This document shows positions 15,568-22,999 of a stretch of DNA of 64,000 bases, in pieces (positions within the stretch are counted from its first letter, which is position 1; every line of letters begins with the position of its first letter). Location: positions 1-64,000 of IMG/VR virus record IMGVR_UViG_3300021379_000006; one strand, 5' to 3'. The translations under genes and the position numbers were made by a program. The stretch is from a virus. Under the pieces are notes generated by a model. The model was not told where the DNA came from, searched no databases, and saw only the letters and a program-made list of their open reading frames with translations.

Positions 15568-17559
15568 ATGAATCACTGGGTAATGGACTATGAAACATTA
15601 TCAAATTGCTTTACCGCAGTGTTTGAACATTACAAGACTCAAGAAACAAAAGTCTTTGTTGTTCATGACTTACGTAATGACTTTGATGATTTCATAGATT
15701 TCTTAAAACAAAATACAGATAACCGAGAGTGGCATATCTCTTATAATGGTTTAGCGTTTGATGCACAAATCACACACTATATCATAGAAAACTATCAACT
15801 CTGGGAGAATCTAAGTGCTGGTGAAATAGCCGGTATTATATATCAGTATGCTAATAAATGCATAGCCCGCAGTGATGCTAAAGACTTTCAGGATTATCCT
15901 CAATGGAAAATGTGTATAGGTCAAATTGATCTATTCAAAATGCATCACTGGGATAACCCTGCAAAGAGATCTAGTTTAAAGTGGATACAATATAGTATGG
16001 ATTGGGATAACATGCTTGACATGCCGATCCATCACAGTGTTGAAATAACTACACTAGAGCAGATTGATACAGTACTTAATTACAATATCAATGATGTGCG
16101 TTCTACTAAAGCAATATTTGAAAGATCTAAGGATCTCATTGCTCTTAGAAAGCAGCTTACAAATACTTATAAAATTAATCTTTATAGTGCTAGTGAGCCA
16201 CGTATCAGTAAAGAACTGTTTGCTTACTATATGTCAGAAAAACTAAACATTCCAAAACGAGACCTCAAACAAATGAGAACTCACAGGAATGTAATTAAGT
16301 TTGCTGATATCATACTACCTTACATTAAGTTTGTATCTCCGGAGTTCAACCAGTTGCTTAATAGATTTAAAGCTGTTGAGTTAAATCCTGAAAACCTGAA
16401 GGGCGCTTTTAAGTACTCTGTTACATATAAAGGTGTGAAAACAGACTTTGGTGTAGGTGGTGTTCATGGTGCCAATGTAAACGGCATATATGAATCTGAT
16501 GAAGACTCAGTTATCATGTCATCAGATGTTACTAGTTTCTATCCTAATCTTGTAATTAGAAACAAGTGGGCACCTGGTCATTTTCCAGCAGAAGAATTCT
16601 GTGATCAATATGAGTGGTTCTTTGAAGAAAGAAAGAAGATACCTAAGAGTAATCCTATGAACTATGTCTATAAGATTATTCTTAATTCAACTTTCGGTCT
16701 CAGCAATGATAGAAATAGTTTCTTCTATGATCCTGAGCTAACTATGAGAATTACAATTAACGGTCAGCTTAGTCTTATGATGCTTTATGAAATGATTATG
16801 GAGCGTATACCAAATGCTATGGCAATTATGCATAACACAGATGGTCTAGAGACAAAAATCCCAAGAGAATATGTAGATGAATATATGTCTATATGTAAAG
16901 AATGGGAAGGCCTAACTAATCTACAGTTAGAACATGATGAATATCAGAAACTTGTATCTGCAGGTTGTAACAACTACATAGGTCTAAATAATGATAGAGA
17001 AGTTGATATAACAACCTGGAGAGAGATTAAAAGAAAGAATCCACACTATAAGTTTAAGGTACAGAATGACAAGTTCTACTATGCACCTGTAAAACTAAAA
17101 GGTAGATTTGATTTCTTTGGTCTTCAGTTGCATAAGAATAAATCCAAATTGATTGTACCTAAAGCAATCTTTAATTATTTCATTCATGATAAGATGCCTC
17201 ACGACTATCTTGAAGAGAATAGAAATATTTTAGATTATTGCATAGGTGGTAAGTCAAAAGGAGACTGGCAACAGGTTGCAAGATATATTAAAGACAAGCA
17301 GTATGCTGAAGAGAAACTTCAGAAGATCAATAGATATTATATCTCTAAATCTGGCGTGAAGATTATTAAAGTAAATAAGAAAGACGGCAGAGAAATACAG
17401 TTAGAATCCGGACAATGGCTTCAAACTATTTTTAATAAAATGAAAATAGAGCCAAAGTGGGAGAGCTATAATATCAATAAGTCATATTATCTAGATGCTA
17501 TAGAACAGGAGATAGATAATATTATGAATGTGAGTAGCAATCAACTAACTCTATTTTAA
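15568..17559 (+). CDS. family B DNA polymerase
   Basis: Replicative DNA polymerase with proofreading. The exonuclease motifs are DYE at residues 7-9, YNGLAFD near 59-65, and YNINDV near 170. The polymerase motifs are A DVTSFYPNL (Asp320), B YKIILNSTFG (about 368-377) and C HNTDGLE (423-426). Motif C has Asn in place of the first Asp of the usual DTDS, which appears characteristic of a divergent phage clade rather than a dead enzyme, since A, B and the exonuclease site are intact. At 663 residues it is compact, and whether it is protein-primed is unclear. crAss-like phages carry either family A or family B polymerases. Confidence 0.9.
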   Translation: MNHWVMDYETLSNCFTAVFEHYKTQETKVFVVHDLRNDFDDFIDFLKQNTDNREWHISYNGLAFDAQITHYIIENYQLWENLSAGEIAGIIYQYANKCIARSDAKDFQDYPQWKMCIGQIDLFKMHHWDNPAKRSSLKWIQYSMDWDNMLDMPIHHSVEITTLEQIDTVLNYNINDVRSTKAIFERSKDLIALRKQLTNTYKINLYSASEPRISKELFAYYMSEKLNIPKRDLKQMRTHRNVIKFADIILPYIKFVSPEFNQLLNRFKAVELNPENLKGAFKYSVTYKGVKTDFGVGGVHGANVNGIYESDEDSVIMSSDVTSFYPNLVIRNKWAPGHFPAEEFCDQYEWFFEERKKIPKSNPMNYVYKIILNSTFGLSNDRNSFFYDPELTMRITINGQLSLMMLYEMIMERIPNAMAIMHNTDGLETKIPREYVDEYMSICKEWEGLTNLQLEHDEYQKLVSAGCNNYIGLNNDREVDITTWREIKRKNPHYKFKVQNDKFYYAPVKLKGRFDFFGLQLHKNKSKLIVPKAIFNYFIHDKMPHDYLEENRNILDYCIGGKSKGDWQQVARYIKDKQYAEEKLQKINRYYISKSGVKIIKVNKKDGREIQLESGQWLQTIFNKMKIEPKWESYNINKSYYLDAIEQEIDNIMNVSSNQLTLF

Positions 17560-17560
17560 T

Positions 17561-17737
17561 ATGGAGAATCATTGGGTAGCAAGAATAGCATGGAAGGATA
17601 TGACAGATGATGATGTAAATCACACGTTTTTTACTGACTGGATTTACTGTAAGGAATATGTGCTTCCCTTAAACAGAGAACTTGGTCTTCATAGGATCAA
17701 TAAACAAGACAACATTAAAAACATACCAGGTAGATAA
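17561..17737 (+). CDS. small hypothetical protein (58 aa)
   Basis: A 58-codon frame begins one base after the polymerase stop and fills the gap before the radical SAM gene. The product has four Trp-rich or acidic patches (WVARIAWKDMTDDDV), no cysteine cluster and no membrane helix. Tight packing and a clean start support it as a gene. No family recognised. A 9-codon frame follows at 17739 but is too short to call. Confidence 0.45.
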   Translation: MENHWVARIAWKDMTDDDVNHTFFTDWIYCKEYVLPLNRELGLHRINKQDNIKNIPGR

Positions 17738-17758
17738 CATGAATTATTTTGAATTAGA

Positions 17759-18592
17759 ATGGTAAAACAGCAAGAGACTAAAACTCTTGTTACTAAAGAC
17801 AATAACAATAGTGCTAACTGCATTGCTCCTAACCTAATTTATGGTTGCTTTGGAGGATGTGTTAGCACTTATTGTTATATGTCTAGGTATAATGACAAGA
17901 GAGTTTACGTGAATACAAACGTAGATGACATATTTCAGTCCGTTGTTGAATGGGAAAAGACCTATGTTAAAGTACCAGATCAACAAGACCCTATATACAC
18001 TATGGTAGATATTGCATGTAATACAGATTTAGTCTTGATGCAGAAACATTTACCAGAACCATTGATGGATTATCTTAAAAGGTATGATGATCACCCACAG
18101 CTAAACAGTACTATGGCTACTAAATATCCTAACTTGTTAAAATTAGATGTTAATCATTTTAATAAGAAACCTAGAGTACGTGTAAGTCTAATGCCTCAGA
18201 AGTATTCTAAAATTCTTGAACCTAAAATGCAATTAGTAAGACATAGAATTTATGATATAAATAGACTAAAGCAACTAGGATGGGAAGTACATATAAATTA
18301 TAGTCCTCTGATCTTTTATCCAGGTTGGAAAGAAGAGTATAATTATTTGTTTAGAAAGGTTAAAGAGATAGCCGGTGAGAATAAGTGTGAAGTCATAGCA
18401 CTTACTAATCATAGATTTCAAATGGTTAGATCATCTGCTGAGGCTCAAGAGCTTATGAAGTATAGTTCAGAAGTGAAAAACAAAAGTGGAGTACTAAGAT
18501 ATCCCTTAGCACACAAGACAAGATTACTTAATGAGTTTAAGTCTATTTATGCTAAGTACTTTGATCTTAATACAATTAGATACATTTTTTAA
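17759..18592 (+). CDS. radical SAM protein, spore photoproduct lyase-like
   Basis: The N-terminus has a cysteine cluster, YGCFGGCVSTYCYMSRY, with Cys30, Cys34 and Cys39, and the YCY element seen in spore photoproduct lyase (SPL)-type radical SAM enzymes. The rest (about 240 residues) could form the partial TIM barrel, with a strand VRVSLMPQKYS and a later VIALTNHRFQ. The spacing CX3CX4C differs from the canonical CX3CX2C, so either the family uses a variant or a different Cys/His completes the cluster. If SPL-like, it would repair UV dimers in phage DNA. It neighbours DNA replication genes. Confidence 0.5.
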   Translation: MVKQQETKTLVTKDNNNSANCIAPNLIYGCFGGCVSTYCYMSRYNDKRVYVNTNVDDIFQSVVEWEKTYVKVPDQQDPIYTMVDIACNTDLVLMQKHLPEPLMDYLKRYDDHPQLNSTMATKYPNLLKLDVNHFNKKPRVRVSLMPQKYSKILEPKMQLVRHRIYDINRLKQLGWEVHINYSPLIFYPGWKEEYNYLFRKVKEIAGENKCEVIALTNHRFQMVRSSAEAQELMKYSSEVKNKSGVLRYPLAHKTRLLNEFKSIYAKYFDLNTIRYIF

Positions 18593-18594
18593 TT

Positions 18595-18957
18595 ATGATA
18601 ACAGTAGTAGAAAGAAACTCAGGTCAACAGTTTGAATCAAAGAAACTTGCTTCTGAGTATTTTAGAATACCTCTTTGGCTGGTTAATAAAAGTATTACAG
18701 GAAATGTTCAAGTTCAATATAGACATGATATCCCCAACAGAGAACCAGTAATACGAAAGTATTTGTTTGTGCAGAAAAGCTATTCTGATGGTGGCACAAA
18801 AGTATTTAAAAGAAAATCAACAATGCCATTTGGTAAATATAAAGGTAAAGAACCTCGTGAAGTACCTCTTGGCTATTTAATGTGGTTAGCCAAAAAGGAT
18901 AACTGTCCGCAATGTGTGCTCACTGCCCTAAAGGAAGTGAAGGATTTATTAAGTTAA
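18595..18957 (+). CDS. DUF3820/QSregVF-like protein with NUMOD-like N-terminus (120 aa)
   Basis: The C-terminal half (residues about 75-120) reads TMPFGKYKGKEPREVPLGYL and MWLAKKDN, the pattern of the DUF3820 (putative quorum-sensing-regulated virulence factor, QSregVF) family, common in phages near polymerases and exonucleases. The N-terminal half resembles a small NUMOD1-like DNA-binding repeat (FESKKLASEYFRIPLWLVNK). The combination is unusual. It begins two bases after the preceding stop in an AATT ATG context. Function unknown; nucleic acid binding is likely. Confidence 0.6.
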   Translation: MITVVERNSGQQFESKKLASEYFRIPLWLVNKSITGNVQVQYRHDIPNREPVIRKYLFVQKSYSDGGTKVFKRKSTMPFGKYKGKEPREVPLGYLMWLAKKDNCPQCVLTALKEVKDLLS

Positions 18958-18989
18958 TTTGGTTTCTTAAGCTAGATTAATTATATTTA
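18958..18989 (+). promoter_or_regulatory. Bacteroidota-type promoter (TTTG-N20-TATATTTA)
   Basis: TTTG at 18958-18961 and TATATTTA at 18982-18989, spacing 20, matching TTTG-N17-23-TAnnTTTG with one mismatch. It lies in the 50-base gap before the DUF932 gene at 19008 and would start transcription near 18996. Confidence 0.6.
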
Positions 18990-19007
18990 CACTTATAAAA
19001 TTTACAT

Positions 19008-19859
19008 ATGCCAAAGTTAATTAAAGAGTCTACCAGACACTATTTGGAGAACGCTCCACTACCATCTCATGGAGATACATATACTGTAATTCCACACAGA
19101 GATGTTATAGAAAATACACTTAACATGCTGAATGCCAGCGGTTTTAATGTTATTAGACAATTATACAGAGCAAATGTTAATGCTAATGTTGCTCAAGGTA
19201 TATATCATATTAAACCTAGCAATCCTATTGATGATAAAATCAAAACGGAAAATGAATTAGGGATGATGTTTGCCTGGACTAACTCATATGATAAAAGCAC
19301 GCGCTTCCAATGTGCTATTGGTGGTTACGTTATGGTATGTCATAATGGTATGGTGGCAGGTGATATGATGTCTTTTGCCAGAAAGCACACAGGATCAGCT
19401 GATTATGAAATTAGAATGCAAATTTCTAATCAAATCAAGAATGCTGAGAAACATTATAGAAAAATCATTGATGATAAAAACAATCTTAGAACTGTTAGTT
19501 TATCAATGAAGGAGCAAGCAGAGTTACTTGGTCGTCTATATGCACAAGAAGAAATTCTTGATGTGTCTCAGATTGTTACTGTGAAAGAAGAAATGGCTAA
19601 ACCTTCTTATGATTATGAAGCTGACCAGGAAAATGCTTGGGCTTTTTACAATCATGTCACACATGCACTTAAAAAGTCACATCCACGTTCTTGGTTAAGT
19701 GATTCTCAAAAGTTCCATGACTTTATTGTTGCAGACCTACTTGGTCAAATGGGTCTTAATACCAAAGATCAAGTAGAAGAGATTGTTGAAAATCAACTAG
19801 ACTTGTTTGATAAAGATATAGAAGAAATTGAAGAATCAAAGTATACCTTTACTATATGA
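19008..19859 (+). CDS. DUF932 phage/plasmid-like protein
   Basis: The central region MMFAWTNSYDKSTRFQCAIGG, followed by YVMVCHNGMVAGDMMSFARKH, is the hallmark of DUF932, the phage/plasmid-like family TIGR03299. The protein has 283 residues, usual for the shorter phage members, and ends in an acidic tail. The family is often encoded with recombination and anti-restriction genes, but its activity is not established. A good Bacteroidota-type promoter precedes it, so it probably starts a separate transcription unit. Its stop overlaps the next start by 4 bases. Confidence 0.8.
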   Translation: MPKLIKESTRHYLENAPLPSHGDTYTVIPHRDVIENTLNMLNASGFNVIRQLYRANVNANVAQGIYHIKPSNPIDDKIKTENELGMMFAWTNSYDKSTRFQCAIGGYVMVCHNGMVAGDMMSFARKHTGSADYEIRMQISNQIKNAEKHYRKIIDDKNNLRTVSLSMKEQAELLGRLYAQEEILDVSQIVTVKEEMAKPSYDYEADQENAWAFYNHVTHALKKSHPRSWLSDSQKFHDFIVADLLGQMGLNTKDQVEEIVENQLDLFDKDIEEIEESKYTFTI

Positions 19860-20215
19860 TAGACGTTGCATCATTTATGAAAGAGAACGAGACTCTATTA
19901 AAAGAGTTAAGATCTACATTTGAGAATAATGGAATAGCAATAAAAACATCATTAGGAAGCACAGAGATGCCTTCTGTTGGGTCATCTTTAGTAAATGGTA
20001 TAAAGGGTTTATACTTTAAAGTTAAGTACTCAGACTACTTATCTAGATTTCAAAAGAATCAGATAAAAGATTTATTTCCTATTAAGATAGTAGACAATGA
20101 TGATATATATAGTGCTCATTTACTATCTATATCTGATTACGATTGGGATGATGATAGAGATTGGCCGCCGTCTATACTATTTACACTAACTAAAAATGGT
20201 AAAGACTTGCTATGA
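19856..20215 (+). CDS. hypothetical protein (119 aa)
   Basis: Unrecognised soluble protein of 119 residues with alternating strands and helices. The middle contains SSLVNGIKGLYFKVKY and the end is acidic and Trp-containing (SDYDWDDDRDWPP). It overlaps the DUF932 gene by 4 bases, so the two are coupled. No signal peptide or membrane helix. Confidence 0.55.
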   Translation: MIDVASFMKENETLLKELRSTFENNGIAIKTSLGSTEMPSVGSSLVNGIKGLYFKVKYSDYLSRFQKNQIKDLFPIKIVDNDDIYSAHLLSISDYDWDDDRDWPPSILFTLTKNGKDLL

Positions 20216-20277
20216 TTAAAACGGTTTTAATACTCATATTAGGACTAGTTTTAATAAGCCTAGCCGTAAACAATTAG
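20212..20277 (+). CDS. hydrophobic micro-peptide (21 aa)
   Basis: ATG at 20212 overlaps the previous stop (ATGA). The 21 residues form one hydrophobic helix (TVLILILGLVLISLAV) after a Lys, so it would insert in the membrane. A large terminator hairpin begins four bases after its stop. It could be a leader peptide for that hairpin or a small membrane toxin/holin-like peptide. Size makes the call uncertain. Confidence 0.35.
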   Translation: MIKTVLILILGLVLISLAVNN

Positions 20278-20280
20278 TAT

Positions 20281-20336
20281 AAGAAGGGAACCAACCCCAC
20301 AGTTTTTGCATTTTCTGTGGGCCCTTCTTCTTTTTT
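20281..20336 (+). terminator. long intrinsic terminator / possible attenuator
   Basis: AAGAAGGG (20281-20288) pairs with CCCTTCTT (20322-20329), and CCCACAG (20296-20302) pairs with CTGTGGG (20315-20321), giving a 15-base-pair bulged stem followed by CTTTTTT. The next gene starts only 15 bases later. Confidence 0.8.
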
Positions 20337-20350
20337 AAAAACAAAATTAT

Positions 20351-20647
20351 ATGAAACGTCAAATATTTGTAGAAGGCAAACATGATTATGATTATGAAGA
20401 AGTAACAACATCTCAAGGCATATTGCATACTTTATCAAGAAGTCATAGTGAAGAATGGTCTGAAGAACATAGAGGAGAACTTTTATATTCTGTATTAGAC
20501 AATGGTGATGGTTTTAAGTTTGATCAAAAAATCAAAAAAAGAATGGATTATCATGAAGCATTTAGTCTAAGTGTATTATTAAAGAAAATATCTTTTAATG
20601 AGTGCACTGTGGAAATATCAACAATTCCCAAGATTGAAGCTTTATAA
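20351..20647 (+). CDS. hypothetical protein (98 aa)
   Basis: Not recognised. Acidic and His-rich at the start (EGKHDYDYEEVTTSQGILHT) with several Glu-rich segments, then a basic patch QKIKKRMDYHE. It is coupled to the thioesterase gene by a one-base overlap (TAATG). No membrane segment. Confidence 0.5.
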   Translation: MKRQIFVEGKHDYDYEEVTTSQGILHTLSRSHSEEWSEEHRGELLYSVLDNGDGFKFDQKIKKRMDYHEAFSLSVLLKKISFNECTVEISTIPKIEAL

Positions 20648-21045
20648 TGCAGTTAATAACAACACACCCGATCAAAAAGTCAGACCTTGGCTTCCACGCT
20701 AATCTCTTTGGGGGTAAGTTGCTTGCTTGGTTAGACGCTGCAGGCGCTGCTTATGCTATGGAAGTATGTGATACTCCTCGCATGGTAACAGTAATGATAG
20801 ATAAGTGTATCTTTAAGAAGCCAGCCAAAGAAGGTCAGCTCATAAAGATATATGGTAAGGTTGTTCATGTAGGTAATACATCTATTACATTCTATTTAGA
20901 AGCTAGGGCACATAATGTGTATTCTGGTAACCAGACTGTAGTATTACAAACTAATATTAGATTTGTAAGAATAGATGAGAACGGGGATCCTGTCCCCATA
21001 TCACAGAGAGTAAAGGATAAGTATGGACAAAACGAATTGGAATAA
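20647..21045 (+). CDS. hotdog-fold acyl-CoA thioesterase (YciA-like)
   Basis: The 132-residue protein has the hotdog signature GFHANLFGGKLLAWLDAAGA, with the GG turn and Asp30 at the catalytic position of YciA/acyl-CoA hydrolases. It continues with strands MVTVMIDKCIFKKPAKEGQ, a long central segment ending ITFYLEARAHN, and VVLQTNIRFVRID. Such enzymes hydrolyse acyl-CoA thioesters in the cytoplasm. A phage copy is unusual. It may redirect host acyl pools during infection, or the fold may have been recruited for another thioester. Neighbours give no lipid-metabolism context. Confidence 0.85.
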   Translation: MQLITTHPIKKSDLGFHANLFGGKLLAWLDAAGAAYAMEVCDTPRMVTVMIDKCIFKKPAKEGQLIKIYGKVVHVGNTSITFYLEARAHNVYSGNQTVVLQTNIRFVRIDENGDPVPISQRVKDKYGQNELE

Positions 21046-21133
21046 ATGTAACTCTTGTGGTAAACCTATACCGCCGGGACTAAGAATGACTAAAATTTGT
21101 CCTGAGTGTTTAATTAAAAGACCTAAAAAATGA
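21023..21133 (+). CDS. zinc-ribbon micro-protein (36 aa)
   Basis: The frame starts inside the end of the thioesterase gene and its stop overlaps the next ATG (ATGA). Two CxxC knuckles, CNSCGK at residues 9-14 and CPECLIK at 26-32, make a compact four-Cys zinc ribbon with basic ends, likely to bind nucleic acid or a polymerase. Overlapping coupling on both sides supports it as real. Confidence 0.6.
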   Translation: MDKTNWNKCNSCGKPIPPGLRMTKICPECLIKRPKK

Positions 21134-21225
21134 TTGATTGGTTTATTGTTATAACAATCACCGTAGCATTCTTTGGCTATCTAACTTATAAAATGATTAA
21201 AGATGACCGAACAGGAAATACATAA
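21130..21225 (+). CDS. small membrane protein (31 aa)
   Basis: Thirty-one residues with one hydrophobic helix (WFIVITITVAFFGYLTY) and a charged tail. ATGA overlap with the zinc-ribbon gene upstream and a 23-base overlap with the next gene at 21203 indicate coupled translation. Single-pass membrane topology is expected; no family. Confidence 0.45.
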   Translation: MIDWFIVITITVAFFGYLTYKMIKDDRTGNT

Positions 21226-21520
21226 GCTAATGGAAGTGCAGTATCTAAAAGGACGATTAGATGAACTACATAAAGCACTACCCACTATAACAAACTTAGA
21301 AAGATCTAGAAAGATAGATCAGCGTATTGATAAGTATTACAAAAAACTAAAGAATACGTCAGAGGAGGCGTACCATCTATATCAGGTGGAAAGAATAAAT
21401 AGTAAACTATCAAAGGATAAATCTAAAGCTTTTATGAAAGCATTGCTCCAGGAGTTTGTTCCACTAACTAAAGATGAGGAGTTGCTAGATAAATTAAGAA
21501 AACAAATAAATAAGTATTAG
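21203..21520 (+). CDS. charged helical hypothetical protein (105 aa)
   Basis: Not recognised. The composition is Lys, Glu and Leu rich with heptad-like spacing from about residue 10 to 70, so an alpha-helical or coiled-coil protein is expected. Two bases separate it from the DUF1599 gene. No membrane segment or known motif. Confidence 0.5.
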   Translation: MTEQEIHKLMEVQYLKGRLDELHKALPTITNLERSRKIDQRIDKYYKKLKNTSEEAYHLYQVERINSKLSKDKSKAFMKALLQEFVPLTKDEELLDKLRKQINKY

Positions 21521-21521
21521 T

Positions 21522-21941
21522 ATGAATAATTACGATCCCTTTGGAAATCACTTTGAAGATAATCCATCTTCTGTAGATTCAGTGAGAGATGAGCAGAGCC
21601 CTCAATACGGAGACCCTGTCGCCATCTGTGAAGCAAAGTATCCTGAGACAACTGCCGAGTTTAAAAAGATTCAGCAGGCACAGTATGAATTGTTCTGTAA
21701 GAAACAACTAGACTATGGTCCGGAGAATATAACTCTTGGTAAAGACACAGAGAAAGCTGAGAACCGTAAGTTGAGTCTAATGGGTTTGTGGTTTAGAATG
21801 AATGACAAGATCCAACGCATCTTGAATATCGTCAACAACCAAGTTGAACCTAATAATGAGAGTCTTGAAGATTCGTGGACTGACCTATCAAACTACTCAA
21901 TCATCTCTATCTTAGTTCATCGTGGAAAGTGGGCTAAGTAA
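21522..21941 (+). CDS. Nmad1/DUF1599-like nucleotide-associated protein
   Basis: The C-terminal 95 residues have the DUF1599 (nucleotide modification associated domain 1) pattern: KKQLDYGPENITLGKD, then SLMGLWFRMNDKIQRILN, NNESLEDSWTDLSNYSII and a final HRGKWAK. This all-helical fold is related to MazG-type nucleotide pyrophosphatases and is often linked with phage base-modification genes. No thymidylate synthase-like or glycosyltransferase gene is visible here, so the modified nucleotide, if any, is unknown. The first 40 residues are an acidic extension. Confidence 0.75.
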   Translation: MNNYDPFGNHFEDNPSSVDSVRDEQSPQYGDPVAICEAKYPETTAEFKKIQQAQYELFCKKQLDYGPENITLGKDTEKAENRKLSLMGLWFRMNDKIQRILNIVNNQVEPNNESLEDSWTDLSNYSIISILVHRGKWAK

Positions 21942-21960
21942 TCGTTAATCAATAAACGTA

Positions 21961-22110
21961 ATGAAAGTAGAAGTATACAGTATGGATCGTTGGTACATAA
22001 CACCCGCAATCGTACATTATAATGACTTTGATTGGCACGGATATAATAGTATAGACCTCGTCTGGTTAAAATGGGGCATTGGTATTATATGGAATAAGAA
22101 AGGGGAGTAA
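21961..22110 (+). CDS. small hypothetical protein (49 aa)
   Basis: A 49-codon frame begins 19 bases after the DUF1599 gene and ends within the terminator stem at 22102. It is rich in Trp and aromatic residues (DRWYITPAIVHYNDFDWHGY, then VWLKWGIGIIW). No family known to me. As the last plus-strand gene before the strand switch, with a stop overlapping the terminator, it is plausible. Confidence 0.5.
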   Translation: MKVEVYSMDRWYITPAIVHYNDFDWHGYNSIDLVWLKWGIGIIWNKKGE

Positions 22111-22125
22111 TTACACTCCCCTCTT
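22102..22125. terminator. bidirectional terminator at convergent junction
   Basis: GGGGAGT (22102-22108) pairs with ACTCCCC (22115-22121) around AATTAC, followed by TCTT on the plus strand and by a T-rich run on the minus strand. It separates the rightward replication block from the leftward appendage block. Confidence 0.8.
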
Positions 22126-22149
22126 CAAACTAGATAACTCTTATTAAGA

Positions 22150-22680
22150 TTAAACCTCTATCAAATTAAATTTATATTTTTTTCCTGAAGTATTATTAAT
22201 TAAGAATAAATTTTCATCTCCTTCTTGGAATGTCCAAGAACCTCTTGTACCATCTACACTATTTGCTGATTTATTAATATTACTTAAATGTAAATCACCT
22301 GTTTGAAGTTCTTGTGTTTTAATCACATTACCTTCAGAACTAATAGTTGCATCACCCAAATAAATAGTATTAGATGATAAATATAAATCTCTAAATTTAT
22401 ATTCAGCACTACCAAGATCATATGTAGAATTTGTATCAGGTATAATAGCTGTGTTTAGATTACTATTAAGATATGAAGCAACATCCGTGTCTCCATAACT
22501 TGATCCACCACCTATAAAAGCAGCAAGATCAGAAACTCTAACAAGTTTCATCTCAATAGCATCAGGTTCTCCTATTGCCGTGTTTGATTTATCTACACCA
22601 ATAGGAATCATATCTTTTCCTTTTGGTGTAGCAAATTTTTTTCTTTTAAATAAACCTAATAAGTCTTGTAATATATTCAT
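22150..22680 (-). CDS. appendage/tail-fibre protein with shared anchor module (176 aa)
   Basis: The N-terminal 55 residues (MNILQDLLGLFKRKKFAT onward) resemble the starts of the 23000-27268 and 27736-28701 proteins, implying a common attachment module. The middle has NSTYDLGSAEYKFRDLYLSS, the layered-strand repeat typical of tailed-phage fibre stems and tip-associated proteins, then NTIYLGDATISSEG. The end is a short beta-rich domain. It is the last gene of the leftward appendage block and probably forms part of a receptor-binding or decoration structure. Confidence 0.7.
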   Translation of the reverse strand: MNILQDLLGLFKRKKFATPKGKDMIPIGVDKSNTAIGEPDAIEMKLVRVSDLAAFIGGGSSYGDTDVASYLNSNLNTAIIPDTNSTYDLGSAEYKFRDLYLSSNTIYLGDATISSEGNVIKTQELQTGDLHLSNINKSANSVDGTRGSWTFQEGDENLFLINNTSGKKYKFNLIEV

Positions 22681-22684
22681 AAGT

Positions 22685-22996
22685 TCATCCTTTTTTCCAT
22701 TTAGTACTCTTAGACTTTGTTTTACTAGGAGACCATTTTACTTTGTCAGCCCAATAAGCTGCAGACATTTTACCCTTTTTAATGTTCTTAGCATGTCTGC
22801 TTTTAAAAGCTTTGCGCTGTCCTACAGTTTGATTAGTCTTAACACCTTGCTGACCAAAACGTATAGTCTTAACCTTATCACCTTCCTTAGCCACAACAAT
22901 ATGTGACTTAGTAGGGTGAGAAGGGGTTCTCTTAGGTTTATTATACCCAGAGACCCCTGCTCTTGTTAATCTACTATCTTTTTTCTTTTGAGCCAT
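22685..22996 (-). CDS. small lysine-rich protein (DUF5872/DUF6321-related type, 103 aa)
   Basis: Very basic. The core SRLTRAGVSGYNKPKRTP, followed by SHIVVAKEGDKVKTIRFG and AFKSRHAKNIKKGKMSAAYW, is a pattern I recall from small proteins conserved in marine phages and large DNA viruses. The exact family number is uncertain. It lies between two fibre-type genes, with 3- and 4-base gaps. The high positive charge suggests nucleic acid binding or virion packing, which is inference. Confidence 0.6.
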   Translation of the reverse strand: MAQKKKDSRLTRAGVSGYNKPKRTPSHPTKSHIVVAKEGDKVKTIRFGQQGVKTNQTVGQRKAFKSRHAKNIKKGKMSAAYWADKVKWSPSKTKSKSTKWKKG

Positions 22997-22999
22997 TTA

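Noticed and set aside
17739-17765. 9-codon frame before the radical SAM gene
   Set aside because: Too short to separate from chance; at most a leader.
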